DNA from: Gordonia aichiensis NBRC 108223
Lineage (GTDB): Bacteria > Actinomycetota > Actinomycetes > Mycobacteriales > Mycobacteriaceae
DNA length: 64,000 nt
Assembly (NCBI RefSeq): GCF_000332975.1
Contig: NZ_BANR01000006.1
Coordinates: 62,001 to 126,000 of the forward strand
Direction of reading: 5' to 3'
In this document: piece after piece, positions 25,826 to 35,814 of the stretch
How positions within the stretch are numbered: position 1 is the stretch's first letter
Layout: every line of letters starts with the position of its first letter
The notes under the pieces: model-generated
Database searches by the model: none
What the model saw: only the letters and a program-made list of their open reading frames with translations
Told to the model about the DNA's origin: nothing
Program-made: the position numbers and the translations under genes

Positions 25826-26695
25826 TCACCGCTCGTCGTCGCGCCGGTAGACCACAAGCGACAGTTCGTCACAACCGCGTACCTGCAGCGTCGTGAAGTG
25901 GCAGCCCACGACGCCTTCTCCCGGCACGCGCAGTCGCCACCGCCCCGACCTCTTGTCGTGCGGCTCATAGCGGTTCCAGATGTAGCGAAATGCCTTGCTG
26001 GACCGCCACAACCGGTCGATCAACGCTCGATGTTCCGCCGACGCAGGTCGCGTCGCGAGATTCAGATGAGCCAAGCCGACCACCTCGTAGGCCTTGGCCG
26101 TCCAGTCCACATACACCGATCTGCTGACCGGGTCGTCGAAGATGTACTCCAGCAACGAGACCGGTTGAAGCGGCCACTCGGACGAGTCCCGGTCGGGGAA
26201 CAGGACGGCCGCGGTCGCCTTGTCGACGGCGGTGAGCATCAACTCGTCGGTGAGAAGGTGCAGCATCACGGTGTCGAAGAGTCGGGTGCCGATGGCCAGC
26301 AGATCCGCCTCGGCATCGGCGAGCGCCTCGCTCGTCGCCATCGGCTCACCCGACGGTTCCGCGGTGAGTGCCAACAGATACCTGCGGTCGAGGTCGCTCA
26401 GACGCAGAGCGTCGGCGATGGAACCGACGACCGCGCGGGAGGGGTGTGCCACCTTGCCCTGCTCGAACTTGGTGTAGTAGTCCATGCTCACGCCTGCGGC
26501 CCAGGCGATCTCCTCGCGTCGCAGCCCCGCAACCCGGCGGTCGGTGGTGGCGTTGTAGACAGGCCAGGAGGGATCGGGCGCCAACTGTGCACGTCGATTC
26601 CGAAGGAACCCGGACGTCGCGGTGGCGCGGTAGTCGGCCGTGACAGAGCGCGACGACGCGCCCTTCGCGTCGTCGCTCCCCCGGCCTCCGCTCAT
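25826..26695 (-). CDS. XRE-family regulator with MmyB-like ligand-binding domain
   Basis: 289-aa repressor-type protein. The helix-turn-helix is at about 50-105 (LRREEIAWAAGVSMDYYTKFEQG); the C-terminal part (about 115-285, ending LQVRGCDELSLVVYRR) is the MmyB ligand-binding domain, which in its few known structures binds a fatty-acid-like ligand. These regulators often lie next to short-chain dehydrogenase genes, as here. It is the last gene of the SDR-DJ-1-XRE minus operon; its ATG at 26695 overlaps the previous stop by 4 bp. Probably an autoregulator of the operon. Confidence 0.88.
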   Translation of the reverse strand: MSGGRGSDDAKGASSRSVTADYRATATSGFLRNRRAQLAPDPSWPVYNATTDRRVAGLRREEIAWAAGVSMDYYTKFEQGKVAHPSRAVVGSIADALRLSDLDRRYLLALTAEPSGEPMATSEALADAEADLLAIGTRLFDTVMLHLLTDELMLTAVDKATAAVLFPDRDSSEWPLQPVSLLEYIFDDPVSRSVYVDWTAKAYEVVGLAHLNLATRPASAEHRALIDRLWRSSKAFRYIWNRYEPHDKRSGRWRLRVPGEGVVGCHFTTLQVRGCDELSLVVYRRDDER

Positions 26696-27240
26696 GCCAG
26701 TTGCGCGTCGATCGCGCCGGTGAAGTCCGACAGGTCGTCCGGCGTCCGCGACGTGATCAGCGTGAACCCGTTGGTGTCGTCACTCACGACCGCCTCGTCC
26801 ACCCAGTTGCCGCCTGCGTTGTTCACATCGGTCCGCAACGACGAATACGACGTCAGGGTCTTGCCGACCAGCAATCCGGTCTCGACGATCAGCCACGGTC
26901 CGTGACAGATCGCGGCGACCGGCTTACCCGCATCGGCAAAACCGCGCACCACGCTCTGCGCCGTCGCATCGGTGCGCAGGGTGTCGGCGTTGAGTGTGCC
27001 CCCGGGCACCACGAGGACGTCGTAGTCGGCGGGATCGACGTCGGCGATCGCGGCATCGGCGGCAACGGTTGGGCCCGGGTCCTTGTCGCCTACCAAGGTC
27101 TGTACGTCGTCGCCGTCGACGGTCGCGACAGTGACGGCGACACCTTCGTCACGCAGATGATCACGCGGGACAAGGAGTTCGTCGCGTTCGACGCCGTACG
27201 ACGTCGCGATGATCAGTGCCTTCTTGTCGGTGAGAGCCAT
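26692..27240 (-). CDS. DJ-1/PfpI family protein
   Basis: 182-aa class I glutamine-amidotransferase-like fold. Nucleophile elbow with Cys: AAICHGPWLIV, a strong PfpI/YhbO/DJ-1 match; also YDVLVVPGGTLN and an N-terminal KKALIIATSYGVERDEL. Members repair glycated proteins or nucleotides, or hydrolyse methylglyoxal; the activity here cannot be decided. ATG 27240 has AAAGGAT-like sequence upstream (weak). Stop overlaps the XRE start; the SDR stop is 13 bp upstream. Confidence 0.88.
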   Translation of the reverse strand: MALTDKKALIIATSYGVERDELLVPRDHLRDEGVAVTVATVDGDDVQTLVGDKDPGPTVAADAAIADVDPADYDVLVVPGGTLNADTLRTDATAQSVVRGFADAGKPVAAICHGPWLIVETGLLVGKTLTSYSSLRTDVNNAGGNWVDEAVVSDDTNGFTLITSRTPDDLSDFTGAIDAQLA

Positions 27241-27253
27241 GGGATCGATCCTT

Positions 27254-28105
27254 TCAGGAGTTGCCGTCAACCGGTGTGTACGGGGAGATGTCGTAGGCGG
27301 TCTGGACCAGTTCGGGACGCTTGCCGTCGTTGAGGGTGCGGTCCCACTGCGACTGTGTCTGCGCCTTGATGTCGTCGACCGTGTGCGCGGGCAGCACATG
27401 TCGGTAATCGGTGTCGGTACCGGTCAGCACATCGATCGTCACGGTGATGACCTCTTCGGGGTCGAACTGCTCGTGCGGGAATGCGAGCTTGCTGTAGTCG
27501 TAGAGCCGCGTCGACGGGTCGTCGACCCACGATTTCCACTCTTCGAACATCGTGTCGTTGAATCCGGTGAGGAACGGCCCGGGATTGATGGTGGCAACCG
27601 TCACGCCGTACTCGGCGAGTTCCTGATCCAACGCATCGGCAAACGCTTCGACGGCATGCTTCGAGCCTGCGTACGCACCGGTGAACGGGTCGACGGTGAG
27701 TCCGGCGACCGATGACATGAACACGATCTTGCCGCCACCCTTGGCCACCATCTGCTTGGCGATCGGCTGCGTCAGCAGGATCGGGCCGAAGACGTTCACC
27801 TCGAACTGCCTGCGGAGATTCTCGGCGGGAATGTCGACCGACGAACCGCCCTCGGAGATGCCCGCGTTGTTCAACAGCACGTCGACGTCCCACTGCGCAG
27901 CCTTCCGGCGATCGCCCTCATCGGTGACGTCGAGCTTCTCCACCCGCAGTTCGACGCCGCGCTTCTTCGCCTCCGCACGCAGCACGTTCACCTGCGCGAT
28001 GATCTCGACACCGGCGATCACATCGTGTCCCTGCTCCGCCATGCGTAGCGCGACCTCTTTGCCGAAGCCGCTTCCGGCACCGGTGATCAGATACGTCGTA
28101 CTCAT
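27254..28105 (-). CDS. Short-chain dehydrogenase/reductase
   Basis: 283-aa classical SDR: cofactor loop ITGAGSGFGKE (GxxxGxG), NNAG, catalytic Ser in SSVAGL and YAGSKHA (YxxxK). The ~40-residue C-terminal extension past the core could form a substrate cap. ATG 28105 with GGAGAG 6 nt upstream; a GTG at 28108 is alternative. First gene of the operon with the DJ-1-like and XRE genes. Substrate unknown. Confidence 0.9.
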   Translation of the reverse strand: MSTTYLITGAGSGFGKEVALRMAEQGHDVIAGVEIIAQVNVLRAEAKKRGVELRVEKLDVTDEGDRRKAAQWDVDVLLNNAGISEGGSSVDIPAENLRRQFEVNVFGPILLTQPIAKQMVAKGGGKIVFMSSVAGLTVDPFTGAYAGSKHAVEAFADALDQELAEYGVTVATINPGPFLTGFNDTMFEEWKSWVDDPSTRLYDYSKLAFPHEQFDPEEVITVTIDVLTGTDTDYRHVLPAHTVDDIKAQTQSQWDRTLNDGKRPELVQTAYDISPYTPVDGNS

Positions 28106-28173
28106 CACTTCTCTCCTTCATCGTCGATGACCGGCAGGACCGGTCGTCATGTCACACGCCGCTGGATTGCGGC

Positions 28174-28584
28174 TCACAGTGCAGCCGACGCCTCACGGGC
28201 GACCGTCGTGTCCTGTTCACGGGAGCCGCCGCTGACACCGACAGCTCCCACCACCATGCCGTCGACAATCAGCGGGATGCCGCCCGCGAAAACCAGGACG
28301 CGGCCGTGACCGCTCAACGCCATGCCCCAGAACTGTTCTCCTGGAAGCGAATCGGCGGCGAGATCTCCTGTTGGCGACCGGAAGAACACCGCGGTGTGCG
28401 CCTTGTCGATCGAGTGCTCGATACTTCCGAGCTGGGCGTCGTCCATCCGAACGTGAGCGACCAGGTTCCCGCCGTTGTCGACAACGGCGATGTTGCTCGG
28501 CGAGCCGATCCGCTCGGCCGCGGCGATCCCCGCGTCGATCATGCGTCGTGCGTCGGAGAGTCCGACCGTTGTCATACTTCGCAC
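28174..28584 (-). CDS. HbpS/GlcG/PduO-C-like protein
   Basis: 136-aa single-domain protein of the Haem_degrading family (HbpS/GlcG/PduO C-terminal). Typical start LSDARRMIDAGIAAAERIG, then IAVVDNGGNLVAHVRMD and IPLIVDGMVVGAVGVSGGS. HbpS binds haem, PduO-C a corrinoid; residues that would decide are not obvious here. Start at GTG 28584 because AGGAGG is 5 nt upstream; ATG 28575 is alternative. Divergent from the B12-riboswitch/metE unit, separated by a perfect palindrome. Confidence 0.82.
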   Translation of the reverse strand: MRSMTTVGLSDARRMIDAGIAAAERIGSPSNIAVVDNGGNLVAHVRMDDAQLGSIEHSIDKAHTAVFFRSPTGDLAADSLPGEQFWGMALSGHGRVLVFAGGIPLIVDGMVVGAVGVSGGSREQDTTVAREASAAL

Positions 28585-28663
28585 TGCTGCCTCCTCAACT
28601 GATTGATCGGAGTGCGCCGCTGTCACTGTTCGAGCGCGTATCACCCACGCTAGGCAGACCCTT

Positions 28664-28702
28664 GACGCCGTGCCTGGTTCTGTCGGAACCAGGCACGGCG
28701 TC
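28664..28702. repeat. Perfect 17-bp inverted repeat between the HbpS-like gene and metE
   Basis: Left arm 28664-28680 (gacgccgtgcctggttc), 5-nt loop tgtcg, right arm 28686-28702, no mismatch. It lies upstream of the probable metE promoter (TATGCT 28737-28742) and upstream of the oppositely oriented HbpS-like gene. It could be a terminator-type insulator, an operator, or the hairpin of an unannotated RNA. Confidence 0.8.
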
Positions 28703-28736
28703 GGCGACGGGGAATCGCCTCGACGTCGCCCTGCGC

Positions 28737-28742
28737 TATGCT
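28737..28742 (+). promoter_or_regulatory. Probable -10 box for the metE riboswitch transcript
   Basis: TATGCT. Transcription would begin near 28748, just before the riboswitch-like stem region. No clear -35 hexamer. Confidence 0.4.
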
Positions 28743-28747
28743 GCACC

Positions 28748-29015
28748 CGCAGCTGGTTCGCCCGCCGGGAGTCGCGATGGAGCCCCTCCGTCCCGCGCGC
28801 GGCGTCGAATCCGTTCGTCGCGCAGCTGCGCGACCTCGGGTGAGAGGGAATCCGGTGAGAATCCGGAGCTGTCCCGCAGCGGTATGTCGGAACGACCGCC
28901 GTCACACGCACTGGGCGCATGCCCGGGAAGCGACGGCCAGTAGGAACATCGCCGATGGCGAGAGTGCCGACAAGCCCGAAGACCTGCCTCCTGTACCGGT
29001 CGCGCCGCGACCGGT
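28748..29015 (+). promoter_or_regulatory. Cobalamin riboswitch upstream of metE
   Basis: Conserved core at 28846-28884: GGGAATCCGGTGAGAATCC then GGAGCTGTCCCGCAGCGGTA. The B12 box AAGCCCGAAGACCTGCC lies at 28972-28988. The last part carries a perfect hairpin 28995-29015 (ACCGGTCGC/GCGACCGGT) that may act in the expression platform, followed by about 130 nt to the metE start. It should turn off the B12-independent synthase when cobalamin is plentiful, as for mycobacterial metE. I saw no U-rich terminator, so translation could be the controlled step. Confidence 0.9.
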
Positions 29016-29144
29016 GGCTCACCGCCTCGTGGACCGGGCGCAGGTCGATCAGCGTTTTGTGATGCCCACGCATCACTCGGGGCTCGTCGACTCTCCCTGC
29101 ATGGCGGTGAACCGTCCGTATCGAATGCAGGAGTTCACGAACTC

Positions 29145-31469
29145 ATGTCCATCAGCACTCCCGGCACCTCACCCGCCGGCCACACCTCGGGGCCCGTGGC
29201 CGCCCCGTTCACCACCACCATTCCCGGTACACCCCGTATCGGCCCCCGACGCGAGCTCAAGCGGGCGATCGAGGGCTACTGGGCCGGGCGCGTCAGCGCC
29301 ACCGATCTGGAGCAGACGGCCGCCGACCTGCGACGGGATACCTCAGCACAGTTGGTCGCCGCCGGTTTCGACTCGATCCCGATCAACACCTTCTCCTACT
29401 ACGACCAGATCCTCGACACCGCTGTGCTCGTGGGTGCCCTACCCGCCCGGTACGACGGCATCGCCGATCCGCTCGACCGCTACTTCGCCGCGGCTCGGGG
29501 CACCGGCGAGATCGCACCGCTGGAGATGACGAAGTGGTTCGACACCAATTACCACTACCTCGTCCCCGAGATCGGACCCGACACGACGTTCACGTGCCAC
29601 CCCGACAAGGTGCTCGCCGAAGTCTCCGAGGCGCACGCGCAAGGGGTCGACGCCCGTCCCGTCGTCATCGGACCGATCACCTTCCTCGCCCTGTCGAAGC
29701 CCGTCGACGGCGCTGCGGCACCACTGTCGCGGATCGACGACGTTGTCGCCGTGTATGTCGAGCTGCTCGACAGGCTCGCGGAGGCCGGTGTGGGCTGGGT
29801 CCAGATCGACGAGCCCGTGCTCGTCACCGATTACGCCGACGACCTGACCGCCCTCGCCGGCTCTGTGTACTCGACGCTCGCCGACGCCACGAGCCGTCCG
29901 GCGATCTTCGTCAACACCTACTTCGGCGATCCCGGCGAATCCCTTGCGGCACTGGCACGTACACCGGTCGAGGCCATCGGTGTCGACCTCGTCGAGGGTT
30001 CTGTCGACACCGTCGTCTCGGTACCCGAACTCGCCGACAAACTACTCGTCGCCGGTGTGGTCAACGGACGCAATATCTGGCGGACAGATCTCGACAAGGC
30101 GCTCGCCACACTGGGAACACTACTGGGATCGGCACGGTCGCTTGCAGTTTCGACGTCCTGCTCCACCCTGCACGTCCCCTACACCCTCGACGCCGAGGAC
30201 GGACTCGACGACAATCTGCGCGGCTGGCTGGCGTTCGCGGCGCAGAAGTACGACGAGGTCGGGGTGCTCTCGCGCGCGCTGCGCAATGGCCGCGAGTCGG
30301 AGACGGCCGCTTTCGACGCCTCGTCGGCCGCCCTGGCGACACGCGAGTCGGATCCGCGCGTCCACGTCGCCGCCGTACGCGAACGGTTGGCAGCCATCAC
30401 CGACGACGACGTGACGCGCGGCAACGCGAATGATCGGATCGCCGCACAGAATGCGCGCCTGGGCCTCCCGACGCTGCCGACGACCACGATCGGCTCCTAT
30501 CCGCAGACCTCGGCGATCCGTCTCGCGCGGGCAGCACTGCGGTCCGGTGAGATCGACACCGCCGAGTACGAGCGGCGGATGCGCGCCGAGATCGACGACG
30601 TCATCGCATTGCAGGAGAAGATCGGGCTCGACGTCCTCGTGCACGGCGAACCCGAGCGCAACGACATGGTGCAGTACTTCGCCGAGCAGCTCGACGGCTT
30701 CTTCGCCACCGCGAACGGCTGGGTGCAGTCCTACGGCACCCGCTGCGTTCGCCCGCCGATCCTGTACGGCGACGTGGTGCGCACACACCCGATGACCGTC
30801 GACTGGATCACCTACGCGCAGTCGCTGACGAACAAGCCGGTCAAGGGGATGCTGACGGGACCGGTGACCATTCTGGCGTGGTCGTTCGTCCGCGACGACC
30901 AGCCGTTGTCGGTGTCCGCCGACCAGATCGCACTCGCCATCCGCGACGAAACCGTCGATCTGGAGGATGCCGGGATTCACATCATCCAGGTCGACGAGCC
31001 CGCACTGCGCGAACTGCTGCCACTGCGCGACGCCGACAAGAGGACATACCTCGACTGGGCCGTGCGGGCGTTCCGATTGGCCACCTCGGGCGTGTCCGAC
31101 ACGTCGCAGATCCACACGCACCTCTGCTACTCGGAGTTCGGCGAGGTCATCGGTGCGATCGCAGACCTCGACGCGGACGTCACATCCATCGAAGCCGCCC
31201 GCTCGGCGATGGAAGTGCTCGACGACCTCAACGAAGTCGGCTTCTCGAACGGGGTCGGCCCGGGTGTCTACGACATCCATTCACCGCGCGTCCCGGGTAC
31301 GGCGGAGATCGAGAAGTCGCTCCGCGCAGCACTCACTGCCGTTGGGCCGCAACGTCTCTGGGTGAACCCCGACTGCGGGCTCAAGACGCGAGCAACACCC
31401 GAGGTCATCGCGTCGCTGACCAACCTGGTCACCGCCGCCGCGACGGTGCGCGGCGACGTCGAGAACTGA
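29145..31469 (+). CDS. metE: Cobalamin-independent methionine synthase
   Basis: 774 aa; transfers the methyl group from 5-methyltetrahydropteroyl-triglutamate to homocysteine without B12. Two TIM-barrel halves: N half begins [19 protein letters not shown] cut to [10 protein letters not shown] half carries [10 protein letters not shown] and the zinc ligands in [11 protein letters not shown] (His and Cys), and CGLKTR (Cys). It begins after a cobalamin riboswitch, which matches its role as the B12-independent isoenzyme. ATG 29145; the first ~20 residues are low complexity. An imperfect hairpin follows the stop. Confidence 0.95.
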   Translation: MSISTPGTSPAGHTSGPVAAPFTTTIPGTPRIGPRRELKRAIEGYWAGRVSATDLEQTAADLRRDTSAQLVAAGFDSIPINTFSYYDQILDTAVLVGALPARYDGIADPLDRYFAAARGTGEIAPLEMTKWFDTNYHYLVPEIGPDTTFTCHPDKVLAEVSEAHAQGVDARPVVIGPITFLALSKPVDGAAAPLSRIDDVVAVYVELLDRLAEAGVGWVQIDEPVLVTDYADDLTALAGSVYSTLADATSRPAIFVNTYFGDPGESLAALARTPVEAIGVDLVEGSVDTVVSVPELADKLLVAGVVNGRNIWRTDLDKALATLGTLLGSARSLAVSTSCSTLHVPYTLDAEDGLDDNLRGWLAFAAQKYDEVGVLSRALRNGRESETAAFDASSAALATRESDPRVHVAAVRERLAAITDDDVTRGNANDRIAAQNARLGLPTLPTTTIGSYPQTSAIRLARAALRSGEIDTAEYERRMRAEIDDVIALQEKIGLDVLVHGEPERNDMVQYFAEQLDGFFATANGWVQSYGTRCVRPPILYGDVVRTHPMTVDWITYAQSLTNKPVKGMLTGPVTILAWSFVRDDQPLSVSADQIALAIRDETVDLEDAGIHIIQVDEPALRELLPLRDADKRTYLDWAVRAFRLATSGVSDTSQIHTHLCYSEFGEVIGAIADLDADVTSIEAARSAMEVLDDLNEVGFSNGVGPGVYDIHSPRVPGTAEIEKSLRAALTAVGPQRLWVNPDCGLKTRATPEVIASLTNLVTAAATVRGDVEN

Positions 31470-31505
31470 CGACAGCGACACCGACGCTCAGCTCGAACAC
31501 CGCAC

Positions 31506-31558
31506 GGAGAAGCCCTTCGCCGCCTGGTCACACGACCTCGGCAGCGGAGGGTTTCTCC
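31506..31558 (+). terminator. Imperfect hairpin between metE and the AraC-type gene
   Basis: GGAGAAGCCCT (31506-31516) pairs with AGGGTTTCTCC (31548-31558) with one G-U pair; a nested GCCGCC/GGCAGC-like stem closes part of the loop. It lies between convergent genes and could terminate both. Confidence 0.55.
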
Positions 31559-31627
31559 CTGCCATCGGCAGACACTGTCCGGCGGGCACGGAACGACTGG
31601 GGCGACGCCAAGCCGCCCGCCAGTCTC

Positions 31628-32569
31628 TCACCCCCGTGACACCTCGGACGGACTCCGGCCGTAGCGCTCGCGGAACGCGGCTGCGAATCGCCCGGAGTGG
31701 GTGAATCCCCACCGCAACGCCACCTCGGTCACCGATTCCGCGCCACCGCAGGATAATTCATCATGGACCCCGCGTAATCTGATCTCATTCAGGGTTTCTC
31801 GTGGCGACTTTCCGACGTATTGCTTGAAACCCTCCTGGAGACGTCGGACACTCACCCCGGCGATCTCTGCCATGTCCGCTGCCGTCCACGGTCGGGCAGG
31901 GTCAGCATGCAGCGCATCGAGCACCCTCGTCACGATGCGTGGTCGAGCCGCCATCCGATCGGACGGGGTCGTCGGCAGCGCCGCGACGAGAAGTGCGTCC
32001 GTGAGCGACGCCGCGAGCTGTTCGGCGATCAGTGGATTCGCCAGCAGCGGATCGTCGACCTGTTGACCCGCGAGCGATCGCACCAACCGTAGCCAACTCG
32101 CCATCTCCGGCGTCCTCACGTCGAGCTGATCCGAGATGGTCACGTCGGCCTCACCCGCGACACGCGTCGCTTCACGGTGGAGGAAATCCCTCTCGATCCT
32201 GATGCCGAGGATCGTGCAAGCGCTCGACCAGCGGGTGATGTCCACCGGCGTGTCGGGAGGGTTGACCGTGGCCAGGCCGCGTGTCGACACCACGGGACGG
32301 CCGTGCACGGTGGTCTCGAGCACGCCCGCGAGTGGAACATTGATGCCGTACGCACCGGGGTGATCGGTGCTGATCGCCACTTCCGCGCCCCACCCGATCC
32401 GCGCGATCCGGACCGGCCCGAGCGCGGTCACCTCGACGTCGGCAGCCGTTGCCGCGCTGTGGGCCTCACGCGGTGTCAAGTGATGCGGGAAGTACGCCTC
32501 GGACACGGCCTCACATGCCGCATCCCAATCCGGTTCGTCTGGCACGTGAATTCGGTCCACCCGACTCAT
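31628..32569 (-). CDS. AraC/XylS-family activator
   Basis: 313 aa. N-terminal AraC-binding-like sensor (about 1-195) and C-terminal double helix-turn-helix (about 215-313: WTAADMAEIAGVSVRRLQEGF and the second helix GFTHSGRFAAAFRERYGRSP). Start at ATG 32569 because AGGAGGTGA lies 7 nt upstream. Divergent from the flavin reductase/monooxygenase pair, which it most likely activates with a phenolic inducer, as in the nph/phe regulons of rhodococci. Confidence 0.88.
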   Translation of the reverse strand: MSRVDRIHVPDEPDWDAACEAVSEAYFPHHLTPREAHSAATAADVEVTALGPVRIARIGWGAEVAISTDHPGAYGINVPLAGVLETTVHGRPVVSTRGLATVNPPDTPVDITRWSSACTILGIRIERDFLHREATRVAGEADVTISDQLDVRTPEMASWLRLVRSLAGQQVDDPLLANPLIAEQLAASLTDALLVAALPTTPSDRMAARPRIVTRVLDALHADPARPWTAADMAEIAGVSVRRLQEGFKQYVGKSPRETLNEIRLRGVHDELSCGGAESVTEVALRWGFTHSGRFAAAFRERYGRSPSEVSRG

Positions 32570-32740
32570 CGTCCTCACCTCCTGAGATCGACCGGGCCGT
32601 GGGTTGCGTTGACCCGCAGTCGCGCCCGCACTGAATCCGTCGCGCTATTCGGATGGACACCGCGCACATCGGATCGCCAACGCTTGTCGATCGACTTATG
32701 TTCTACATCACATTCGACCCCGAGTGAAAGGCCGGTCAAC

Positions 32741-33331
32741 ATGGAAAAGAAGGCACTACAGAACGTCTTCGGGCAATTCGCGAGCGGCGTCACCGTCATC
32801 ACCTGCACCAACACCGACGGCGAACCACACGGCGCCACCGTCACGGCGTTCACCGCGGTCTCGCTCGAGCCGCGGCTGTGCCAGGTCACCTTGACGCGAA
32901 AGTCCAAGGCCTGCAGCTACTTGACCGATGCGCCTTTCGCAGTGAACATCCTCGCCGCAGATCAACTCGACACCGCCATGCACTTCGCGGGTCGAACGAG
33001 TGACCCGGGTCCGACATGGGCGAACGGCCGCACCGCGCCGATTCTCCAAGGCTGTGCCGCCGTGCTCAGCTGCCGGCCGTGGCGCCAGTACGACGGCGGC
33101 GACCACCTCATCTTCATCGGCGAGATCGTCGACGCCGTCACCACCGGGAAACCACCGCTCCTGTACTACCGCAGCACTTTTCACGACCTCGGCGAGCCGA
33201 GCGTCAATTCGCTGTGGACACTCTGCGCCGACGACCCGCACTCCGGTTGGTTCGATTCGACCACCACATTCACGCCGTTTCATCTGAACGCCGACGACGA
33301 GCCGACGCCCTCGGCCGTCGTACCCGCCTGA
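32741..33331 (+). CDS. Flavin reductase of a two-component monooxygenase
   Basis: 196-aa flavin-reductase-like FMN/FAD-binding protein: [33 protein letters not shown] (isoalloxazine contact TAFTAVSL), [11 protein letters not shown] and FIGEIVDA. It uses NAD(P)H to supply reduced FAD to the oxygenase 44 bp downstream. Start ATG 32741, with GAAAGG upstream. A TATGTT box at 32698-32703 may be its -10. Confidence 0.88.
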   Translation: MEKKALQNVFGQFASGVTVITCTNTDGEPHGATVTAFTAVSLEPRLCQVTLTRKSKACSYLTDAPFAVNILAADQLDTAMHFAGRTSDPGPTWANGRTAPILQGCAAVLSCRPWRQYDGGDHLIFIGEIVDAVTTGKPPLLYYRSTFHDLGEPSVNSLWTLCADDPHSGWFDSTTTFTPFHLNADDEPTPSAVVPA

Positions 33332-33375
33332 TTCATCACGGATTTCGTCACACCCATCAGAAAGAGGTATCAATC

Positions 33376-34995
33376 GTGACCACCATCGAGCGCCCCACGG
33401 GAAACCCTGCTGAGACCGGAGCGCCCACGCGTAACCCAGCCGCAGACGCTGTCGCCAACAAGCAGAAGAACTTCGCTACCCGCCCCATGACCGGTGACGA
33501 GTACATCGACTCCCTGCGCGACGGCCGCGAGATCTGGCTCCACGGCGAGCGCGTCGAGGACGTCACCACCCACCCCGCGTTTCGCAATCCCATTCGGATG
33601 ACGGCACGCCTGTACGACTCGATGCACGATCCCGCCGTCCGTGACAAGGTGACCGTGCCCACCGACACCGGCAACGGCGGAGTCACGATGCCCTTCTTCA
33701 AGGCATCGACCAGCAGTGACGATCTGATCCGCGAGCGTGACGCCATCGCCGAATGGGCCCGCATGACCTACGGCTGGATGGGCCGCTCCCCCGACTACAA
33801 GGCGAGCTTCCTCGGCACCTTGCACGCCAACAAGGATCTCTACGCCCCATTCGAGGCCAATGCCGAACGGTGGTACCGCGAGTCGCAGGAAAAGGTCCTC
33901 TACTGGAACCACGCGATCATCAACCCGCCTGTCGATCGTCAACTGCCGCCCGACGAGGTCGGTGACGTGTTCATGAAGGTGGAAAAGGAGACCGACGCCG
34001 GTCTCGTCGTGTCGGGCGCGAAGGTGGTGGCCACGGGATCGGCGATCACCAACTACAACTTCATCGCCCACTACGGCCTGCCGATCAAGAAGAAGGAGTT
34101 CGCGCTCATCTGCACGGTGCCGATGGACGCCCCCGGGATCAAGCTGATCTGCCGCAGCTCCTACACCCAACAGGCCGCAGTCATGGGTTCGCCCTTCGAC
34201 TATCCGCTGTCGAGCCGAATGGACGAGAACGACACGATTTTCGTGTTCGACAAAGTATTGGTCCCCTGGGAGAACGTCTTCATGTACGGCGACGTCGACC
34301 GCATCAATGCGTTCTTCCCGCAGTCCGGATTCCTGCCACGCTTCACGTTCCAGGGGTGCACACGCCTCGCAGTGAAGCTCGACTTCATCGCCGGTCTGCT
34401 CATGAAAGCACTCGACTGCACGGGGTCCGGCGGCTTCCGCGGTGTGCAGACCAGAGTCGGTGAGGTCATCGGCTGGCGAAACCTGTTCTGGACCATCACC
34501 GACGCGATGGCACACAACCCCGAGCCCTGGATCGGCGACACCGTGATCCCCCGTCTCGAGTACGGCCTCATCTACCGCATGTTCATGATGCAGGGCTACC
34601 CGCGTATCAAGGAGATCATCGAGCAGGACGTGGCGTCGGGCCTGATCTATCTGCCGTCGAGTGCCGCTGATTTCAAGAGCCCGACTGTGCGGCCATATCT
34701 CGACAAGTACGTGCGGGGTTCCAACGGCATCACAGCGGTTGATCGCGTCAAGGTGATGAAGGCGCTGTGGGATTCGATCGGGTCGGAATTCGGCGGACGT
34801 CACGAACTCTACGAGCGCAACTATTCCGGCAACCATGAGAATGTGAAGGCCGAGTTGCTGTTCGCCGCCCAGAACCGTGGCGGCGTCGACCAGATGAAGG
34901 GGTTGGCCGAAGCATGTCTGGCCGAATACGACCTCGACGGCTGGACGGTGCCGGATCTCATCGGCAACGAGGATGTGAGCTTCTTCGGGAACTGA
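33376..34995 (+). CDS. HpaB-family FADH2-dependent aromatic hydroxylase (phenol/4-hydroxyphenyl type)
   Basis: 539-aa oxygenase of the 4-hydroxyphenylacetate 3-hydroxylase family with acyl-CoA dehydrogenase-like fold. Visible: [20 protein letters not shown] at the start, [13 protein letters not shown] (the Arg/His near the flavin in HpaB), [21 protein letters not shown] cut to SRMDENDT, and [11 protein letters not shown] in the C-terminal domain. It ortho-hydroxylates a phenolic compound with FADH2 and O2. Gene order AraC / reductase / oxygenase matches phenol and 4-nitrophenol hydroxylases of actinobacteria (pheA, nphA); the substrate is unresolved. Start GTG 33376, after AAAGAGGT. Confidence 0.85.
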   Translation: MTTIERPTGNPAETGAPTRNPAADAVANKQKNFATRPMTGDEYIDSLRDGREIWLHGERVEDVTTHPAFRNPIRMTARLYDSMHDPAVRDKVTVPTDTGNGGVTMPFFKASTSSDDLIRERDAIAEWARMTYGWMGRSPDYKASFLGTLHANKDLYAPFEANAERWYRESQEKVLYWNHAIINPPVDRQLPPDEVGDVFMKVEKETDAGLVVSGAKVVATGSAITNYNFIAHYGLPIKKKEFALICTVPMDAPGIKLICRSSYTQQAAVMGSPFDYPLSSRMDENDTIFVFDKVLVPWENVFMYGDVDRINAFFPQSGFLPRFTFQGCTRLAVKLDFIAGLLMKALDCTGSGGFRGVQTRVGEVIGWRNLFWTITDAMAHNPEPWIGDTVIPRLEYGLIYRMFMMQGYPRIKEIIEQDVASGLIYLPSSAADFKSPTVRPYLDKYVRGSNGITAVDRVKVMKALWDSIGSEFGGRHELYERNYSGNHENVKAELLFAAQNRGGVDQMKGLAEACLAEYDLDGWTVPDLIGNEDVSFFGN

Positions 34996-35065
34996 GTTCT
35001 CCGGGCACGCACTCCGAGGAGGGTCGACGCCCACGGAATTCTGAACGCTCCGTGGGCGCGACCCG

Positions 35066-35071
35066 TATCGT
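35066..35071 (+). promoter_or_regulatory. -10 box of a probable leaderless promoter for the kinase at 35079
   Basis: TATCGT, 7 nt before ATG 35079. No ribosome site is visible. Confidence 0.4.
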
Positions 35072-35078
35072 CTGGGTC

Positions 35079-35711
35079 ATGGTCATCGACGAGCTGGTCC
35101 GCGAGATCCTCGATCTCGCGACCGGCCGCTCTCGAGTGGTCGTCGGCTTCACCGGCCCACCGGGAGCGGGTAAGACCACCGTTGCCCGACGAGCCACGCG
35201 CGAACTCGCGGACCGGGTGGGCGCTGCTCACGCGGGTTACCTGCCGATGGACGGCTTCCACCTCGCGACACCGATGCTGCACCTGCTGGGACGTACCGAG
35301 CGTCGCGGCGCTCCGGACACCTTCGACGTCGACGGCTTCATCGCGACGCTTCGTCGAGCAGCCACGCCTGGAACCGAGGTGTACACACCCGATTTCGACC
35401 ACACTCTCGGCGAACCGATCGCAGCGTCGTCGCTCATTGCGGATACTGCGAGAATTGTTGTGGTCGAGGGCAACTACCTCGGATTCAACGGTTCGTGGGC
35501 GCCTGTTCGCGGTCTCCTCGACCGACTCTGGTTCGTGGACCTTCCCGATGCGATCAGACATGAACGACTCCTCGCCCGGCATGTGGCGACGGGACGGAGC
35601 GTCGACGATGCACTCGCATGGATCAGAACGGTGGACGACCCGAACGCTGCCCTGATCCGAACGACCCGTGACCGCTGCGACGGCACCCTCGACGCGACCG
35701 TCATCGGCTGA
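35079..35711 (+). CDS. Nucleoside/nucleotide kinase family protein (PRK/uridine-kinase-like)
   Basis: 210-aa P-loop protein: GPPGAGKT (26-33), MDGFHL after strand 2, Walker-B-like IVVVEGNYLGF and a lid segment ARHVATGRSVDDA. It resembles the family that includes uridine kinase, pantothenate kinase and fructose-transporter-associated kinases; the phosphorylated substrate cannot be told. A TATCGT box 7 nt before ATG 35079 suggests a leaderless mRNA. It lies 83 bp after the aromatic hydroxylase, convergent with pyc. Confidence 0.8.
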   Translation: MVIDELVREILDLATGRSRVVVGFTGPPGAGKTTVARRATRELADRVGAAHAGYLPMDGFHLATPMLHLLGRTERRGAPDTFDVDGFIATLRRAATPGTEVYTPDFDHTLGEPIAASSLIADTARIVVVEGNYLGFNGSWAPVRGLLDRLWFVDLPDAIRHERLLARHVATGRSVDDALAWIRTVDDPNAALIRTTRDRCDGTLDATVIG

Positions 35712-35814
35712 CCTGCCGCTGCGATCCGTATGACAGCTCGCCCGCACAACCGGGCTCAGCGTCATACTGATCTACGCTCGGCCGACTCCTCGTCCGATCG
35801 ACAAGCTGTTGCCC

